A stretch of DNA of 64,000 nucleotides. It comes from G942493375 sp942493375 (GTDB taxonomy: Bacteria; Armatimonadota; UBA5829). The stretch spans positions 6,510,001 to 6,574,000 of the forward strand of contig OW818698.1 of NCBI GenBank assembly GCA_942493375.1, given 5' to 3'. Positions 1 to 8,346 of this stretch are shown piece after piece; positions within the stretch are counted from its first letter, which is position 1; every line of letters starts with the position of its first letter. Below the pieces are notes generated by a model, which saw nothing but the letters and a program-made list of their open reading frames with translations, had not been told where the DNA came from and searched no databases. The translations under genes were made by a program, and so were the position numbers.

Positions 1-40
1 ACTGCGTTGTAGACAGATACATAACTAAATACAACGCAGT
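1..40. repeat. 10-bp perfect inverted repeat upstream of folD
   Basis: ACTGCGTTGT (1-10) and ACAACGCAGT (31-40) are exact reverse complements separated by 20 bp. The structure lies just ahead of the folD ribosome binding site and may extend left of the window. No T-run follows it, so an operator or a leader hairpin is as likely as a terminator. Confidence 0.5.
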
Positions 41-66
41 ATTTGCTGTAAATAGGGAGGCATTAT

Positions 67-921
67 ATGAATGCACAATTGCTTGATGGTGCTGCAGTAG
101 CTAAAGAAATACGCGCAGAATTATCCCATAAGGCTGAAAAACTGAAGAATGAGCGGGGGATTACTCCACGCCTTGCTGTGATTTTGGTTGGTGATGATCC
201 TGCATCCGTTACTTATACCAAGATGAAGAAGAAAGCCTGCGAAGCAGTGGGGATGATATCCGATCTGATTGTGCTTCCGGCTGATTCTACTCAGGAGCAG
301 GTCAAGAAAGTAATCAACGGGCTTAATGAAGACAAATCGGTTCATGGTATCCTTGTTCAGCATCCGGTGCCTAAGCATCTGGACGAATTGGATATCCTGG
401 CAACTGTAGCGGTCGAAAAAGATGTAGATGGGATAAGCGCATTAAGCCTGGGCAGGCTTGTTCTGGGTAATGCCGACTATGTCTCATGCACTCCCCTCGG
501 AATAGTCACACTGCTTGAGCATTATAATATACCAATCAAAGGCAAGGAAGTTGTTGTCATCGGACGCAGTATAATTCTTGGTAAACCAGTGGCACTTGCA
601 CTCCTTGAACGGCATGCTACCGTGACAATATGTCATTCTAGAACTCAGAATCTTCCTGATGTTGTGCGTAGAGCTGATATTGTTGTTGCAGCCATTGGTA
701 AAGCCGAGTTCATAAAAGGTGATTGGATCAAAGAAGGCGCTGTCGTTGTTGATGCCGGTTATAATAGGATTGAAGGCCGTGGGCACGACGTTGGTGATGT
801 AGAGTATGAAACGGCAGCTGAAAGAGCATCATGGATTACTCCAGTGCCTGGTGGAGTAGGGCCTATGACCATAGCAATGCTTCTTTCACAGACAGTAAAA
901 GGTGCAGAGCTTTACGGATAG
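67..921 (+). CDS. folD: bifunctional methylenetetrahydrofolate dehydrogenase / methenyltetrahydrofolate cyclohydrolase FolD
   Basis: FolD interconverts 5,10-methylene-, 5,10-methenyl- and 10-formyl-tetrahydrofolate in the cytoplasm and supplies one-carbon units for purines and fMet-tRNA. The 284-aa length is normal for the family. The substrate-site motif with the conserved Tyr and Lys is visible near residues 50-56 (SVTYTKMKKK). A QHPVP segment matches the usual VQLPLP region, GRSIILGKP matches the NADP-binding loop, and PGGVGPMTIAMLL is the C-terminal signature. The ATG at 67 follows AGGGAGG at about 54-60. The gene converges on the phosphatase gene at 997-2121. Confidence 0.97.
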   Translation: MNAQLLDGAAVAKEIRAELSHKAEKLKNERGITPRLAVILVGDDPASVTYTKMKKKACEAVGMISDLIVLPADSTQEQVKKVINGLNEDKSVHGILVQHPVPKHLDELDILATVAVEKDVDGISALSLGRLVLGNADYVSCTPLGIVTLLEHYNIPIKGKEVVVIGRSIILGKPVALALLERHATVTICHSRTQNLPDVVRRADIVVAAIGKAEFIKGDWIKEGAVVVDAGYNRIEGRGHDVGDVEYETAAERASWITPVPGGVGPMTIAMLLSQTVKGAELYG

Positions 922-947
922 TTAGTATTAAGTGAATGGTCTAGCGC

Positions 948-993
948 GCATTATTCACCTGCTGTGCAAAGAGTGCGGTTTGGTGAATAATGC
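948..993. terminator. hairpin between convergent folD and phosphatase genes
   Basis: GCATTATTCACC (948-959) and GGTGAATAATGC (982-993) form a perfect 12-bp stem with a 22-nt loop. It lies between two convergent stop codons, so a bidirectional terminator is likely. There is no strong T-tract on either strand. Confidence 0.55.
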
Positions 994-996
994 CTG

Positions 997-2121
997 TTAG
1001 TCTGTGACCTTCAATACTAGAGTCGAGATATCGTCTCTCTGTACTTTAGAATATTCCATGACTGTCTTGACCACTAAGTCGGCAATCTCATTTGCTTTCA
1101 GGTTGGAGTTGCTGACTACTAAATCTTTCAGTCTTTCCATTCCAAATGCTTCTCCAAGCCCGGCTTCCGTGATACCGTCTGAACCGAAGAATACGACATC
1201 CCCTTCTTTTAGTTGAAGTTTGATCTCGGTGTATTCGGCGTCTTCATCGAATCCCATTACTGGTCCTGTTGGATATATGTCCGTGCACATATCTCTTCCA
1301 CAGGCGAAAACAGACTCTAGACCGGCATTAACTAATGATAATTCACGTGTGCCTGGGTTCAACCATCCATAGACCATGCTGACCAATATTTCATGGGGTG
1401 TTTCCTGGGTCAACACACGATTGGTCTTTTCCATTACAGATGACGCGCTTGCAGCCCCTTGATAATAGCCACCTGAAATGAATTTTACTGCTGCAACCAA
1501 TGTAGCTGCTGCCACGCCATGCCCGCTGATGTCAGCCAGTTTCATAGTGACTATTCCGGTAGACTGATGCAGCTTGACGCTCCAATAGTCCCCTCCGACT
1601 TCATCGGCAGCTGTCAGCCGTCCTGCAAACTCAAATCCCGGAATCTCTGGGATTGATTTTGGCAATAGTGCTCTCTGGATACGTTTTGCCATACGCATTT
1701 CACTTGACTGGCTCTCTGCCTGTCGTGTGCGCATGATGTGTTTTAATCGAGCCATGCTGGAATTAGCAATTGCATCCGAAATGACATTAGAGAAGCGTAT
1801 GGTAGCAAGGCATTGATCTGGACGTGCACCAGTAAATTGCATGATAGAGTCTACTACCAGATCCCTGTATAGCTCCATTACCTGGCGTGTTTTGAGAGTT
1901 TCAAGTGCACACTCAGCAATTTCCGCAGCGGTAGCATATATATCATCTTGAACCAAATCAAAGGACTTGTCTGCATCGGGAAACAGGAGCATAAGCTCCC
2001 AGACCAGTTCGCTGATATTTTCTGATTGGGGAAACCCCTTAATTGCAGCTTTGTTTAGCCAGGCACGGTGTGCCAGTTTGTGATGGTATTCTAGTGTTTT
2101 GTAGTCTTGTTTTTCGGTCAT
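997..2121 (-). CDS. SpoIIE/RsbU-family PP2C-type serine phosphatase
   Basis: The C-terminal two thirds is a SpoIIE-type PP2C domain. It starts near residue 145 (AKRIQRALLPKSIPEIPGF, the typical entry to RsbU-like catalytic domains). Metal-binding acidic motifs follow: VGGDYW, ADISGHG, FGSDGITEA and a terminal RDDIS. The N-terminal 140 residues look helical and match no sensor domain I recognise. In known systems these phosphatases dephosphorylate an anti-sigma-factor antagonist, but no STAS or anti-sigma gene lies nearby, so the partner is unknown. The start is an ATG (complement of 2119-2121) preceded by a GAGAGA sequence. The gene is divergent from the glutaredoxin gene. Confidence 0.88.
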   Translation of the reverse strand: MTEKQDYKTLEYHHKLAHRAWLNKAAIKGFPQSENISELVWELMLLFPDADKSFDLVQDDIYATAAEIAECALETLKTRQVMELYRDLVVDSIMQFTGARPDQCLATIRFSNVISDAIANSSMARLKHIMRTRQAESQSSEMRMAKRIQRALLPKSIPEIPGFEFAGRLTAADEVGGDYWSVKLHQSTGIVTMKLADISGHGVAAATLVAAVKFISGGYYQGAASASSVMEKTNRVLTQETPHEILVSMVYGWLNPGTRELSLVNAGLESVFACGRDMCTDIYPTGPVMGFDEDAEYTEIKLQLKEGDVVFFGSDGITEAGLGEAFGMERLKDLVVSNSNLKANEIADLVVKTVMEYSKVQRDDISTLVLKVTD

Positions 2122-2294
2122 CTGTATCTCTCATAATGCGGTGCTTTGCGACATACGCCAGTGTTGATGTTAAAATCATACCATGCATTCATTATAAACA
2201 AACAGGTAAATAGCAGAAATATTGTGTATGGCTGCAATAGAATGCATTATAATGGGTATAGTTAATTGTAAAATAGTCCCAGGAGGATAGCAAA

Positions 2295-2540
2295 ATGTCG
2301 GATAATAAAAATGTTATGGTATATTCAACTCCCACTTGTCCTTATTGCAGACAAGTAAAAGAGTTCCTCACTCAGAATAATATTTCCTTTACTGACAAGA
2401 ACGTGGCTACTGATATATCAGCTCGAGATGAGATGAAAGCTAAGTCAAGTTCACTAGGTGTTCCGGTTATTGACATAGACGGCACTGTTGTAATAGGGTT
2501 CAATCGTACTAAACTACAGGAGCTACTTGGGCTGTCTTAG
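2295..2540 (+). CDS. small glutaredoxin-like / NrdH-type redoxin
   Basis: This 81-aa protein has a single thioredoxin fold with the CPYC redox motif at Cys15/Cys18, and a cis-Pro in the GVPVID segment. The C-terminal VVIGFNRTKLQELL resembles the small glutaredoxin/NrdH-like group of anaerobes. The ATG at 2295 has a strong AGGAGG upstream (2281-2286). It is followed 50 bp later by an AhpF-like flavin reductase, which is its probable reductant. A TATAAT at 2248-2253 is a possible -10 box, but no convincing -35 goes with it. Confidence 0.92.
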   Translation: MSDNKNVMVYSTPTCPYCRQVKEFLTQNNISFTDKNVATDISARDEMKAKSSSLGVPVIDIDGTVVIGFNRTKLQELLGLS

Positions 2541-2590
2541 TATAACACTTTACTGACGATGGCCTCATACGCCGGGGAGCACTATCGGAT

Positions 2591-3556
2591 ATGCATTCGG
2601 ACATTTTGTATGACCTCACCATAATTGGGGCTGGTCCTGCGGGAATGACAAGCGGGGTATATGCAGCCCGTAAAAACCTGAAGACCTTGATATTGACATC
2701 TGATGTCGGAGGACAGACTGCATGGAGTTCCGGGATTGAGAATTATCTCGGTTACACTTACATTACTGGCGCTGAACTTGTCCAAAAATTCGAAGAACAC
2801 ATGATGAAATTCGATATTAACGTGCAATATACCCGAGTTACTGATATTCGTTATGTAAATGATGTTTTCCGTGCATATACTTCAGAAGGTGGTGAGTATG
2901 ATTCCCGTGCAATGATTATTGCAGCGGGGAAATCTCCCAGGCTGCTTGGAGTTCCCGGAGAGAGGGAATATACAGGCAGAGGAGTCACATATTGCGCAAC
3001 GTGCGATGGTCCTCTGTTTTCGGGGCAGGATGTTGCTGTCGTTGGAGGTGGTAATTCGGGTCTGGATGCAGTTGTCCAGCTGATGAAGATCTGCCCTAAG
3101 GTGTATCTTTTAGAGAATAGTGGTTCACTTCGTGCCGATGAAGTCATGCGAGAGCATGCTGCTGCTGCAAAAAACGTTGAAATTGTCCTGAATACCAGTG
3201 TTGTTAGTATTGGTGGTGCAGATTTCGTAGAGTCAATCGAAGTCCGTGACAATCTATCCGGCAAATTGCGAACCATTCCAGTTAAAGGTGTGTTTGTTGA
3301 AGTTGGACTATCTCCAAACACGGATTTCCTCAGAAATATTATTAACCTAAACGAATGTGGGGAAATTGTTGTGGACTGCGGTGGGAAAACCAGCATCCCG
3401 GGTCTATATGCTGCTGGAGATGTTACTAATGTTCCGGAAAAGCAGATTATAATTGCAGCTGGTGAAGGTGCTAAAGCGGCATTGAGTGCATATTCATATC
3501 TAGTCAGGCTACCGAATACCGATTTTGAATATGCTCAACGGGAGGAGTGGACCTGA
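2591..3556 (+). CDS. thioredoxin-reductase-like flavoprotein, AhpF-type (probably NADH-dependent)
   Basis: This 321-aa pyridine nucleotide-disulfide oxidoreductase has FAD motif GAGPAGMTSG (residues 13-22), redox pair CATC (Cys135/Cys138) and nucleotide-binding motif GGGNSG (152-157). In NADPH-dependent TrxB the second strand of that domain ends with HRR. Here the corresponding segment is LLENSGSLRAD with an acid at residue 175, as in NADH-using AhpF (LLEFAPEMKAD). The tail (KQIIIAAGEGAKAALSA) is also AhpF-like. The N-terminal tandem thioredoxin domain of AhpF is absent, and its role is plausibly taken by the separate glutaredoxin upstream. GGGGAG lies about 12 bp before the ATG. The stop overlaps the hemW start. 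Confidence 0.9.
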   Translation: MHSDILYDLTIIGAGPAGMTSGVYAARKNLKTLILTSDVGGQTAWSSGIENYLGYTYITGAELVQKFEEHMMKFDINVQYTRVTDIRYVNDVFRAYTSEGGEYDSRAMIIAAGKSPRLLGVPGEREYTGRGVTYCATCDGPLFSGQDVAVVGGGNSGLDAVVQLMKICPKVYLLENSGSLRADEVMREHAAAAKNVEIVLNTSVVSIGGADFVESIEVRDNLSGKLRTIPVKGVFVEVGLSPNTDFLRNIINLNECGEIVVDCGGKTSIPGLYAAGDVTNVPEKQIIIAAGEGAKAALSAYSYLVRLPNTDFEYAQREEWT

Positions 3557-4692
3557 TGGTTCAGGTCCATGATCGACGCATTACACCATTAGCAGCATAT
3601 ATACATATTCCGTTCTGCGTGTCAAAATGCTTCTACTGCGATTTCAACTCATATTCAGGAAAAACTGAGATATTTGATGCCTATACTAACTCAGTTATTC
3701 TAGATATTAGTCGCGCACCCTTTGGACCTCCCCTTGAAACTGTATATTTTGGAGGCGGAACCCCAACAATCCTGGGAGCAGACCGTCTTTGCGATATTCT
3801 ATGTGCCGTTGATGCAAAGTACTCGATAAATGCTGACGCGGAAGTATCTGTAGAAGCCAATCCAGGAACTGTTACCAGTGATATGCTGGCTCAGATGCGT
3901 GAAACTGGATTCAACCGACTGAGTTTCGGAGCACAGAGTTTCCAGGACCGTTTTTTGAAAACATTGGGTAGAGCTCACAGTGTTACGGATATTCATTCTG
4001 CATTGGCAGCAGCCAGGGAAGCCGGTTTTGAATCATTAAGCCTGGATTTGATGTATGGGCTTCCAGACCAAAATGTTAATGACTGGCTCTCGGATTTGTC
4101 AATTGCTGCTTCGCTGGGACTACCCCATTTATCGGCTTACGAACTAACTATTGAGGATGATACCCCGCTGGCACGTGCAGTAGCAATTGGGGAGCTTTCT
4201 TTACCCTCAGAAGATGAGCAGATAGAAATGGTGACTAAAGCTCAGGAATTGCTTCATTCTGCAGGATATGAGAGATATGAAGTTTCCAATTACTGCAAAC
4301 CGGGATTTGAATGCAGACACAACCTGATGTATTGGCACAATGAGGCCCATTGGGCATTTGGTGCGGGTGCAGTTGGTTATTCCAGCGGAGTCAGGTCCAT
4401 TAGATTGCAAAGCCCTGATGAATACATTGAGAGCATTAGGTGCGACTTGGAACCCATACAGTCGTCTGAGATAGTTACTGGACGTCTGCTTGAGGCCGAG
4501 ACATTGATGATGGGGTTAAGGCTTACTGAGGGAATTATGTTTTGTATTTTGGATACAATGAGCCAGGAAACCCGTGATACTGCATGCAATCTCATTGCGG
4601 TTGGTTTGTTGGAGACATCAGACGGCATGTTGAGAACAACAGAAGAAGGTTACCTTAAGCTTAGTGATGTTGCCGAATCGTTTTTACCGTAA
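3556..4692 (+). CDS. hemW: HemW-like radical SAM heme chaperone
   Basis: This 378-aa protein has the radical SAM cluster CxxxCxxC at Cys21/25/28 (PFCVSKCFYCDF), a GGGTPT SAM-binding motif, and a C-terminal HNLMYW motif typical of HemW/HemN-like proteins. HemW binds heme and a 4Fe-4S cluster and delivers heme to membrane enzymes. It is often misnamed oxygen-independent coproporphyrinogen oxidase. I place the start at the ATG 3556, which overlaps the previous TGA by one base and has GGAGGAG at 3541-3547. An in-frame GTG at 3547 lies inside that site and is unlikely to be used. The gene is probably co-transcribed with the redoxin pair. Confidence 0.93.
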   Translation: MVQVHDRRITPLAAYIHIPFCVSKCFYCDFNSYSGKTEIFDAYTNSVILDISRAPFGPPLETVYFGGGTPTILGADRLCDILCAVDAKYSINADAEVSVEANPGTVTSDMLAQMRETGFNRLSFGAQSFQDRFLKTLGRAHSVTDIHSALAAAREAGFESLSLDLMYGLPDQNVNDWLSDLSIAASLGLPHLSAYELTIEDDTPLARAVAIGELSLPSEDEQIEMVTKAQELLHSAGYERYEVSNYCKPGFECRHNLMYWHNEAHWAFGAGAVGYSSGVRSIRLQSPDEYIESIRCDLEPIQSSEIVTGRLLEAETLMMGLRLTEGIMFCILDTMSQETRDTACNLIAVGLLETSDGMLRTTEEGYLKLSDVAESFLP

Positions 4693-4702
4693 ATAAATTG
4701 CT

Positions 4703-4746
4703 GGTGAATTGCATCATCAATATAATAGTCGACGATGCAATTCACC
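4703..4746. terminator. 13-bp stem hairpin between convergent hemW and tlpA-like genes
   Basis: GGTGAATTGCATC (4703-4715) pairs perfectly with GATGCAATTCACC (4734-4746) over an 18-nt loop. It lies between convergent stops. The stem end GGTGAAT is shared with the hairpin at 948-993, which suggests the same class of terminator or repeat. Confidence 0.6.
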
Positions 4747-4755
4747 TATGAGCGG

Positions 4756-5286
4756 TTACAATAGAGAATTAATCTCTTTCTTCATCTTAGCTATTTCCAT
4801 CTTTTGACCGTCAACATCTCCAGGAAATCCCATATGTGCGAAGCGAATTACACCGGTCTTGTCGATAATATAGGTGGCAGGTATGCCTTGAACCTTATAG
4901 GGCTTACCGACAGTTTTTCCGGAAGGATCATGACAGACTGTGTAATTGATCTTGTTATCCTTAGCGAATGATTTTACTGTGGCGATTTCATCATCGATAG
5001 CTACGCCAACTACTTTAAATGGCTTACCTTTGTAGCTCTTTTGAAGTTTCACTAGTTGAGGAATTTCTGAGCGGCAAGGGGGACACCAAGTAGCCCAGAT
5101 ATCGAGAAGAACCACATTGCCTGGTTTTACGAAGAAACTTGATAAAGACACCGATTTACCTGAAAGATTTTTCAGAGTGAAATCCGGTGCTTTATTCCCT
5201 GGAGCAAGATCACCCCAAGCAAATACAGTAAATACAACAACTAGACAGACTGAAGTCAACAGTACAAATCGATTTCTAGTGGACAT
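4756..5286 (-). CDS. secreted TlpA/ResA-family thiol-disulfide oxidoreductase
   Basis: A 176-aa thioredoxin-fold protein with an N-terminal hydrophobic signal or anchor (residues 5-25). The WATWCPPC active site sits at Cys68/Cys71, and a PATYIID segment holds the cis-Pro. TlpA/ResA proteins reduce apocytochrome or other exported thiols outside the cytoplasmic membrane. I chose the ATG at 5286 because the signal sequence starts there and a GAGGA lies just upstream. A GTG at 5337 would add 17 residues of unlike composition. No cytochrome c gene is nearby. Confidence 0.88.
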   Translation of the reverse strand: MSTRNRFVLLTSVCLVVVFTVFAWGDLAPGNKAPDFTLKNLSGKSVSLSSFFVKPGNVVLLDIWATWCPPCRSEIPQLVKLQKSYKGKPFKVVGVAIDDEIATVKSFAKDNKINYTVCHDPSGKTVGKPYKVQGIPATYIIDKTGVIRFAHMGFPGDVDGQKMEIAKMKKEINSLL

Positions 5287-5326
5287 ATCCTCACGTCTTT
5301 CCGGTAAATACAGCCAGTTATGGAGA

Positions 5327-5355
5327 TTGACACACACACAATAGAGTGATATCCT
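5327..5355 (+). promoter_or_regulatory. sigma70-type promoter for the beta-propeller gene
   Basis: TTGACA (5327-5332), a 17-bp spacer, then TATCCT (5350-5355). The expected transcript start is about 5362, some 45 nt before the GTG at 5407. Confidence 0.6.
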
Positions 5356-5406
5356 GAGTTGTCCATGGCTTCCGCAGTTCTTAATGGCAATTAATTTTAG
5401 AAGCTG

Positions 5407-6600
5407 GTGAACCCTTCGGTGAACTATATCTCCGTTCGAAACCTGCTCTGGTTTATAGTCTTTACCTCAATAATTTGTATTCTGATTTGTTCTCGTGTAT
5501 TTATTGTCCCCCAGGACACCAGAACTGAAACAGACACCAATGTTCTTTCCGCAGCGGTGTTGTGGAAGAGTCGTTCAAGCACGTTTTCACATTGGGCATT
5601 TGCTCCCGGTGGTCGTTTCTTCACTACTGTATCACCAAGCGGGGATATATCACTGTTTCATAATTCCAAAACACAGAAATTCCAGGCTCATATTGCTGGA
5701 GTTGATAGAGCTATCGCATCCCCGGATGGCACTATTACAATGGTGTATAGTCATCTTAACCCTAAACGGACAATTGTAAGGTTTTTGGATACGAATGGTA
5801 AGATTGTCAGTACGCTGGATGTTGGTGGATCTGTGTGGTGTGCAGATTCATGGGAAAGTAACGGTGAGTCGCGGTTCGCAATAGGAACAGGACATCGACA
5901 GATATATTGCATAACATTCAGTGAAAATGGACGTAATTATGTGCGTTGGAGAGCACCAGGAGTAGTGGTTTCGGTCAGTTTTGAACCGGATGGTGATAAT
6001 CTGCTCTATGGAACATGGCAGAAGTCGTTTCTGTTAAGGTCAACAAGACGAGGCACTGTGAGATGGTCTACCGCCATCGATCCGGCTGCACTGCCTGAGA
6101 TCGCAAGTCTTGGTGATGGTGCAAAATGGCGTGTGTTGATTATTCCGAACAGGCAAGGTAGTGACGCCCAGTTGCGAATGATGAATGAGGACTGCAATCA
6201 ACTGTGGGAAGAGATGGTAAAGGCTCAAGATAGAAGTCGTGTACTGGTCAGCAATACTGGAGAACATTGTTGTATTGGATATGAGAAACAAATTGTCCAT
6301 TCCGGCAAAGCAATAGTCGAGAATCATGCGATGTTGCTGGATAAAAACGGGGGAATATTATGGGACAAGGGTACGATGTTTCTCCACTTGACTCCGCTGG
6401 CAGTTGCTGACGATGGCAGTGTTCTTGCATATGGGTCTGGAGGCAAGCTCCTTATAGTCGATAGTAATGGCAATGTTACGGAATCAGAAACATTGGGTGG
6501 CGAAGTAGTCAGTAGTATATGGTCGCCAAGCACCAGTCGAGTATTAGTGGACTGTAGTGATGGCAAGATATATATGTTAGGATTAAATACAGTTAAATAA
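5407..6600 (+). CDS. membrane-anchored WD40/PQQ-like beta-propeller protein
   Basis: This 397-aa protein has an uncleaved-looking N-terminal membrane segment (about residues 12-33, LLWFIVFTSIICILICSRVF). A series of short beta-rich blades follows, of the type SPSGDISLF, SPDGTITMV, FEPDGDNLLYG and DDGSVLAYGSGGKLLI. These resemble WD40 or PQQ-type propeller blades without catalytic residues. It probably acts as an extracytoplasmic scaffold, but the function is unknown. The start is a GTG with a weak ribosome binding site, and a second in-frame GTG at 5419 is possible. A strong hairpin terminator follows at 6604-6630. Confidence 0.75.
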   Translation: MNPSVNYISVRNLLWFIVFTSIICILICSRVFIVPQDTRTETDTNVLSAAVLWKSRSSTFSHWAFAPGGRFFTTVSPSGDISLFHNSKTQKFQAHIAGVDRAIASPDGTITMVYSHLNPKRTIVRFLDTNGKIVSTLDVGGSVWCADSWESNGESRFAIGTGHRQIYCITFSENGRNYVRWRAPGVVVSVSFEPDGDNLLYGTWQKSFLLRSTRRGTVRWSTAIDPAALPEIASLGDGAKWRVLIIPNRQGSDAQLRMMNEDCNQLWEEMVKAQDRSRVLVSNTGEHCCIGYEKQIVHSGKAIVENHAMLLDKNGGILWDKGTMFLHLTPLAVADDGSVLAYGSGGKLLIVDSNGNVTESETLGGEVVSSIWSPSTSRVLVDCSDGKIYMLGLNTVK

Positions 6601-6603
6601 GCG

Positions 6604-6632
6604 AAAGGGCTACCCAATGGGCAGCCCTTTGC
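6604..6632. terminator. terminator hairpin between convergent genes
   Basis: AAAGGGCT (6604-6611) pairs with AGCCCTTT (6623-6630). An inner CCC/GGG closes the loop AAT after one A-C mismatch. It sits directly after the propeller stop and before the convergent LuxR-type gene, so it may serve both. Confidence 0.75.
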
Positions 6633-6659
6633 ACTTTAACGAACTGGGTAGTATCCAAC

Positions 6660-6920
6660 CTATCTATCCGCTAGTGATGTTTCCAACGGGATAAGCCCTA
6701 ACCTTGTGGCGCGTCGGAACGCTTGGACACGGTTGGACACTTGGAGTTTGTCATATATGTTGGCCAAATGGAAGTCTACTGTTCGCTTACTGACAAATAA
6801 GGCATCCGCCACATCCTTACTGGATTTTCCTTCTATTACTAGAGTGAGAACTTCCAGTTCACGCCTTGTTAGTCGTACGGAGCGATCACTGTAGACATTC
6901 GGCAGTCCTACAGGCCCCAT
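6660..6920 (-). CDS. LuxR-type (GerE) helix-turn-helix regulator, stand-alone
   Basis: An 86-aa protein made almost entirely of a LuxR C-terminal DNA-binding domain: LTRRELEVLTLVIEGKSSKD, then VADALFVSKRTVDFHLANIY and KLQVSNRVQA. There is no receiver, PAS or ligand domain, so it resembles the small GerE-like orphan regulators. The ATG (complement of 6918-6920) has GGGGA about 7 nt upstream. Its targets cannot be read from the sequence. It lies beside the lexA operon in the same orientation but beyond a terminator. Confidence 0.88.
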   Translation of the reverse strand: MGPVGLPNVYSDRSVRLTRRELEVLTLVIEGKSSKDVADALFVSKRTVDFHLANIYDKLQVSNRVQAFRRATRLGLIPLETSLADR

Positions 6921-7012
6921 ATAGCGTCCCCTTTCCCTGCTCGCCGCTCATATAGGTTCTTCCATGACTTGCCGTGTTTTGATAGTAGTAGTTTTAAAAA
7001 TTATAAGTATAA

Positions 7013-7037
7013 ATCCTGGGATATGTAATCCCAGGAT
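7013..7037 (-). terminator. terminator of the lexA operon
   Basis: ATCCTGGGA (7013-7021) and TCCCAGGAT (7029-7037) form a perfect 9-bp stem with a 7-nt loop. On the minus strand it is followed by a T-rich stretch, just after the stop of the membrane-protein gene. Confidence 0.7.
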
Positions 7038-7054
7038 ATTTGATCTCATATATA

Positions 7055-7573
7055 CTAAACTACCATGCGAAGTTGTCTCTGATCAGGCTCCGACTGATGC
7101 CGGGATGGCTTGTATGAAAACGGTTTGGCCTGATAGACATTATCTAATGGTTGAAAGAAAACAGGATTACTTGAGGTCACTGTGACCTTCTGCCTGATTG
7201 CCAGTCTGCTTCTATCCATCTGGTAACGTCTTGTGGCAAAATGCTGCCAAAGCATTACTGGAGCAGCAGTCATTGAGAACGCATAGGATATCACCCACAA
7301 GAAGCCTGTGAGACCTGCAGAAGCCTGTGAAGTGTCTGAGCCTATGGTGAGTAGTGTTAGAATGAATAACAGTGTTCCTGCTGCAACCAAGTGGCCATTT
7401 CGAGAAAGTGCAGCTTTGCGGATCGCAGCTGATTTACTTCTCTTATCCCAAAGATAACAGGCACTGCCTGCAACAATTAAAGCGATGGATGCTGTTGCGC
7501 TAACAGAACGCCAGATCGCCAATACAGAAAACACTGAAACTGCTATAAGACAATAATACATATTCTTTTTCAT
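7055..7573 (-). CDS. hypothetical membrane protein co-transcribed with lexA
   Basis: I do not recognise this 172-aa protein. It has about four hydrophobic segments (roughly residues 5-22, 27-43, 62-82 and 88-108), a basic stretch WDKRSKSAAIRKAALSRNG between the pairs, and a polar C-terminal tail of about 60 residues rich in Arg, Gln and Ser. The ATG has GGGAGG 8 nt upstream. It begins 23 bp after lexA on the same strand with no intervening terminator, so it is probably under LexA control and part of the SOS response. In Firmicutes a membrane-bound division inhibitor (YneA) lies next to lexA, but no LysM domain or similarity is visible here. Confidence 0.7.
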   Translation of the reverse strand: MKKNMYYCLIAVSVFSVLAIWRSVSATASIALIVAGSACYLWDKRSKSAAIRKAALSRNGHLVAAGTLLFILTLLTIGSDTSQASAGLTGFLWVISYAFSMTAAPVMLWQHFATRRYQMDRSRLAIRQKVTVTSSNPVFFQPLDNVYQAKPFSYKPSRHQSEPDQRQLRMVV

Positions 7574-7596
7574 GGTCTTAGCCTCCCTGCTGATGA

Positions 7597-8268
7597 CTAT
7601 ATCCGTGCCCGGTAGCTGCGGACCAGGCCCACAAGCTTTCCGAGAATTTTACACGACTCAGAACCCATATCTACTTCAATGGATTGATAGTTCACATTTG
7701 CTGGTTCAAGTATTGCCATCCGTCCGCGCTGATAAAAACGTTTCAAAGTAGCTTCATCTTCCACCAGGACGGCTGCGATCTCTCCGTCTCTAACGCGATC
7801 ACACTTCTCAATTACCACGAGATCCCCGGACAAGATGCCTTCATCTATCATGCTGTCCCCTTTGATACGCAGCATGAAAGATTCCCCATTGCCTACCAGG
7901 GCATCCGGGAGAGTTAACTGATCTTCTATGTTCTGCTCTGCAAGAATAGGGCTGCCGGCAGCTATTGTTCCCAGTAAAGGAATCTGCCTGGCGCCCAGTT
8001 CACTGAGTGTGACATCATTATCATCAACGGTATTTACCGGGATATCCAGTTCAGGATTTGATGTAACAACCGATCCACGTGCACCCTTTTTTCTGTCCAG
8101 GTATCCCTTTGTCTCAAGCGCTTTGAGGTGTTTAGCTATACCATTTGGACTTGATATTCCAAACAACTTCATGAGTTCCGGAATGCTGGGAGGACGGCCA
8201 TCAGTCAATGTAGTCCGTTCGATAGCATCCAGTATCAGTCTCTGTTTATCGGTCAACGCTGGTCGCAT
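7597..8268 (-). CDS. lexA: LexA repressor, SOS regulator
   Basis: A 223-aa protein. The N-terminal winged helix (about residues 1-66) carries a recognition region around SSPNGIAKHLKALETKGYL. The C-terminal S24 autoprotease domain has the Ala104-Gly105 cleavage bond, nucleophile Ser139 (GDSM) and general base Lys176 (ATLKRF). LexA represses DNA-damage genes and cleaves itself when RecA is activated. The ATG at 8268 has AGGAG 8 nt upstream. An upstream in-frame start at 8313 would add 15 residues with no ribosome site. Its own promoter and a palindromic candidate operator lie at 8347-8396. Confidence 0.97.
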   Translation of the reverse strand: MRPALTDKQRLILDAIERTTLTDGRPPSIPELMKLFGISSPNGIAKHLKALETKGYLDRKKGARGSVVTSNPELDIPVNTVDDNDVTLSELGARQIPLLGTIAAGSPILAEQNIEDQLTLPDALVGNGESFMLRIKGDSMIDEGILSGDLVVIEKCDRVRDGEIAAVLVEDEATLKRFYQRGRMAILEPANVNYQSIEVDMGSESCKILGKLVGLVRSYRARI

Positions 8269-8346
8269 AAAATGATCTCCTGATGCTGCAGTGTGTTTGA
8301 AATGGAAGAGCACACTGTGTCTTGTATCCTCTGCGAAACAGCAGAA

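Noticed and set aside
3547..3556. Upstream GTG start for hemW
   Set aside because: The GTG lies within the GGAGGAG ribosome site; the ATG overlapping the previous stop is better placed.
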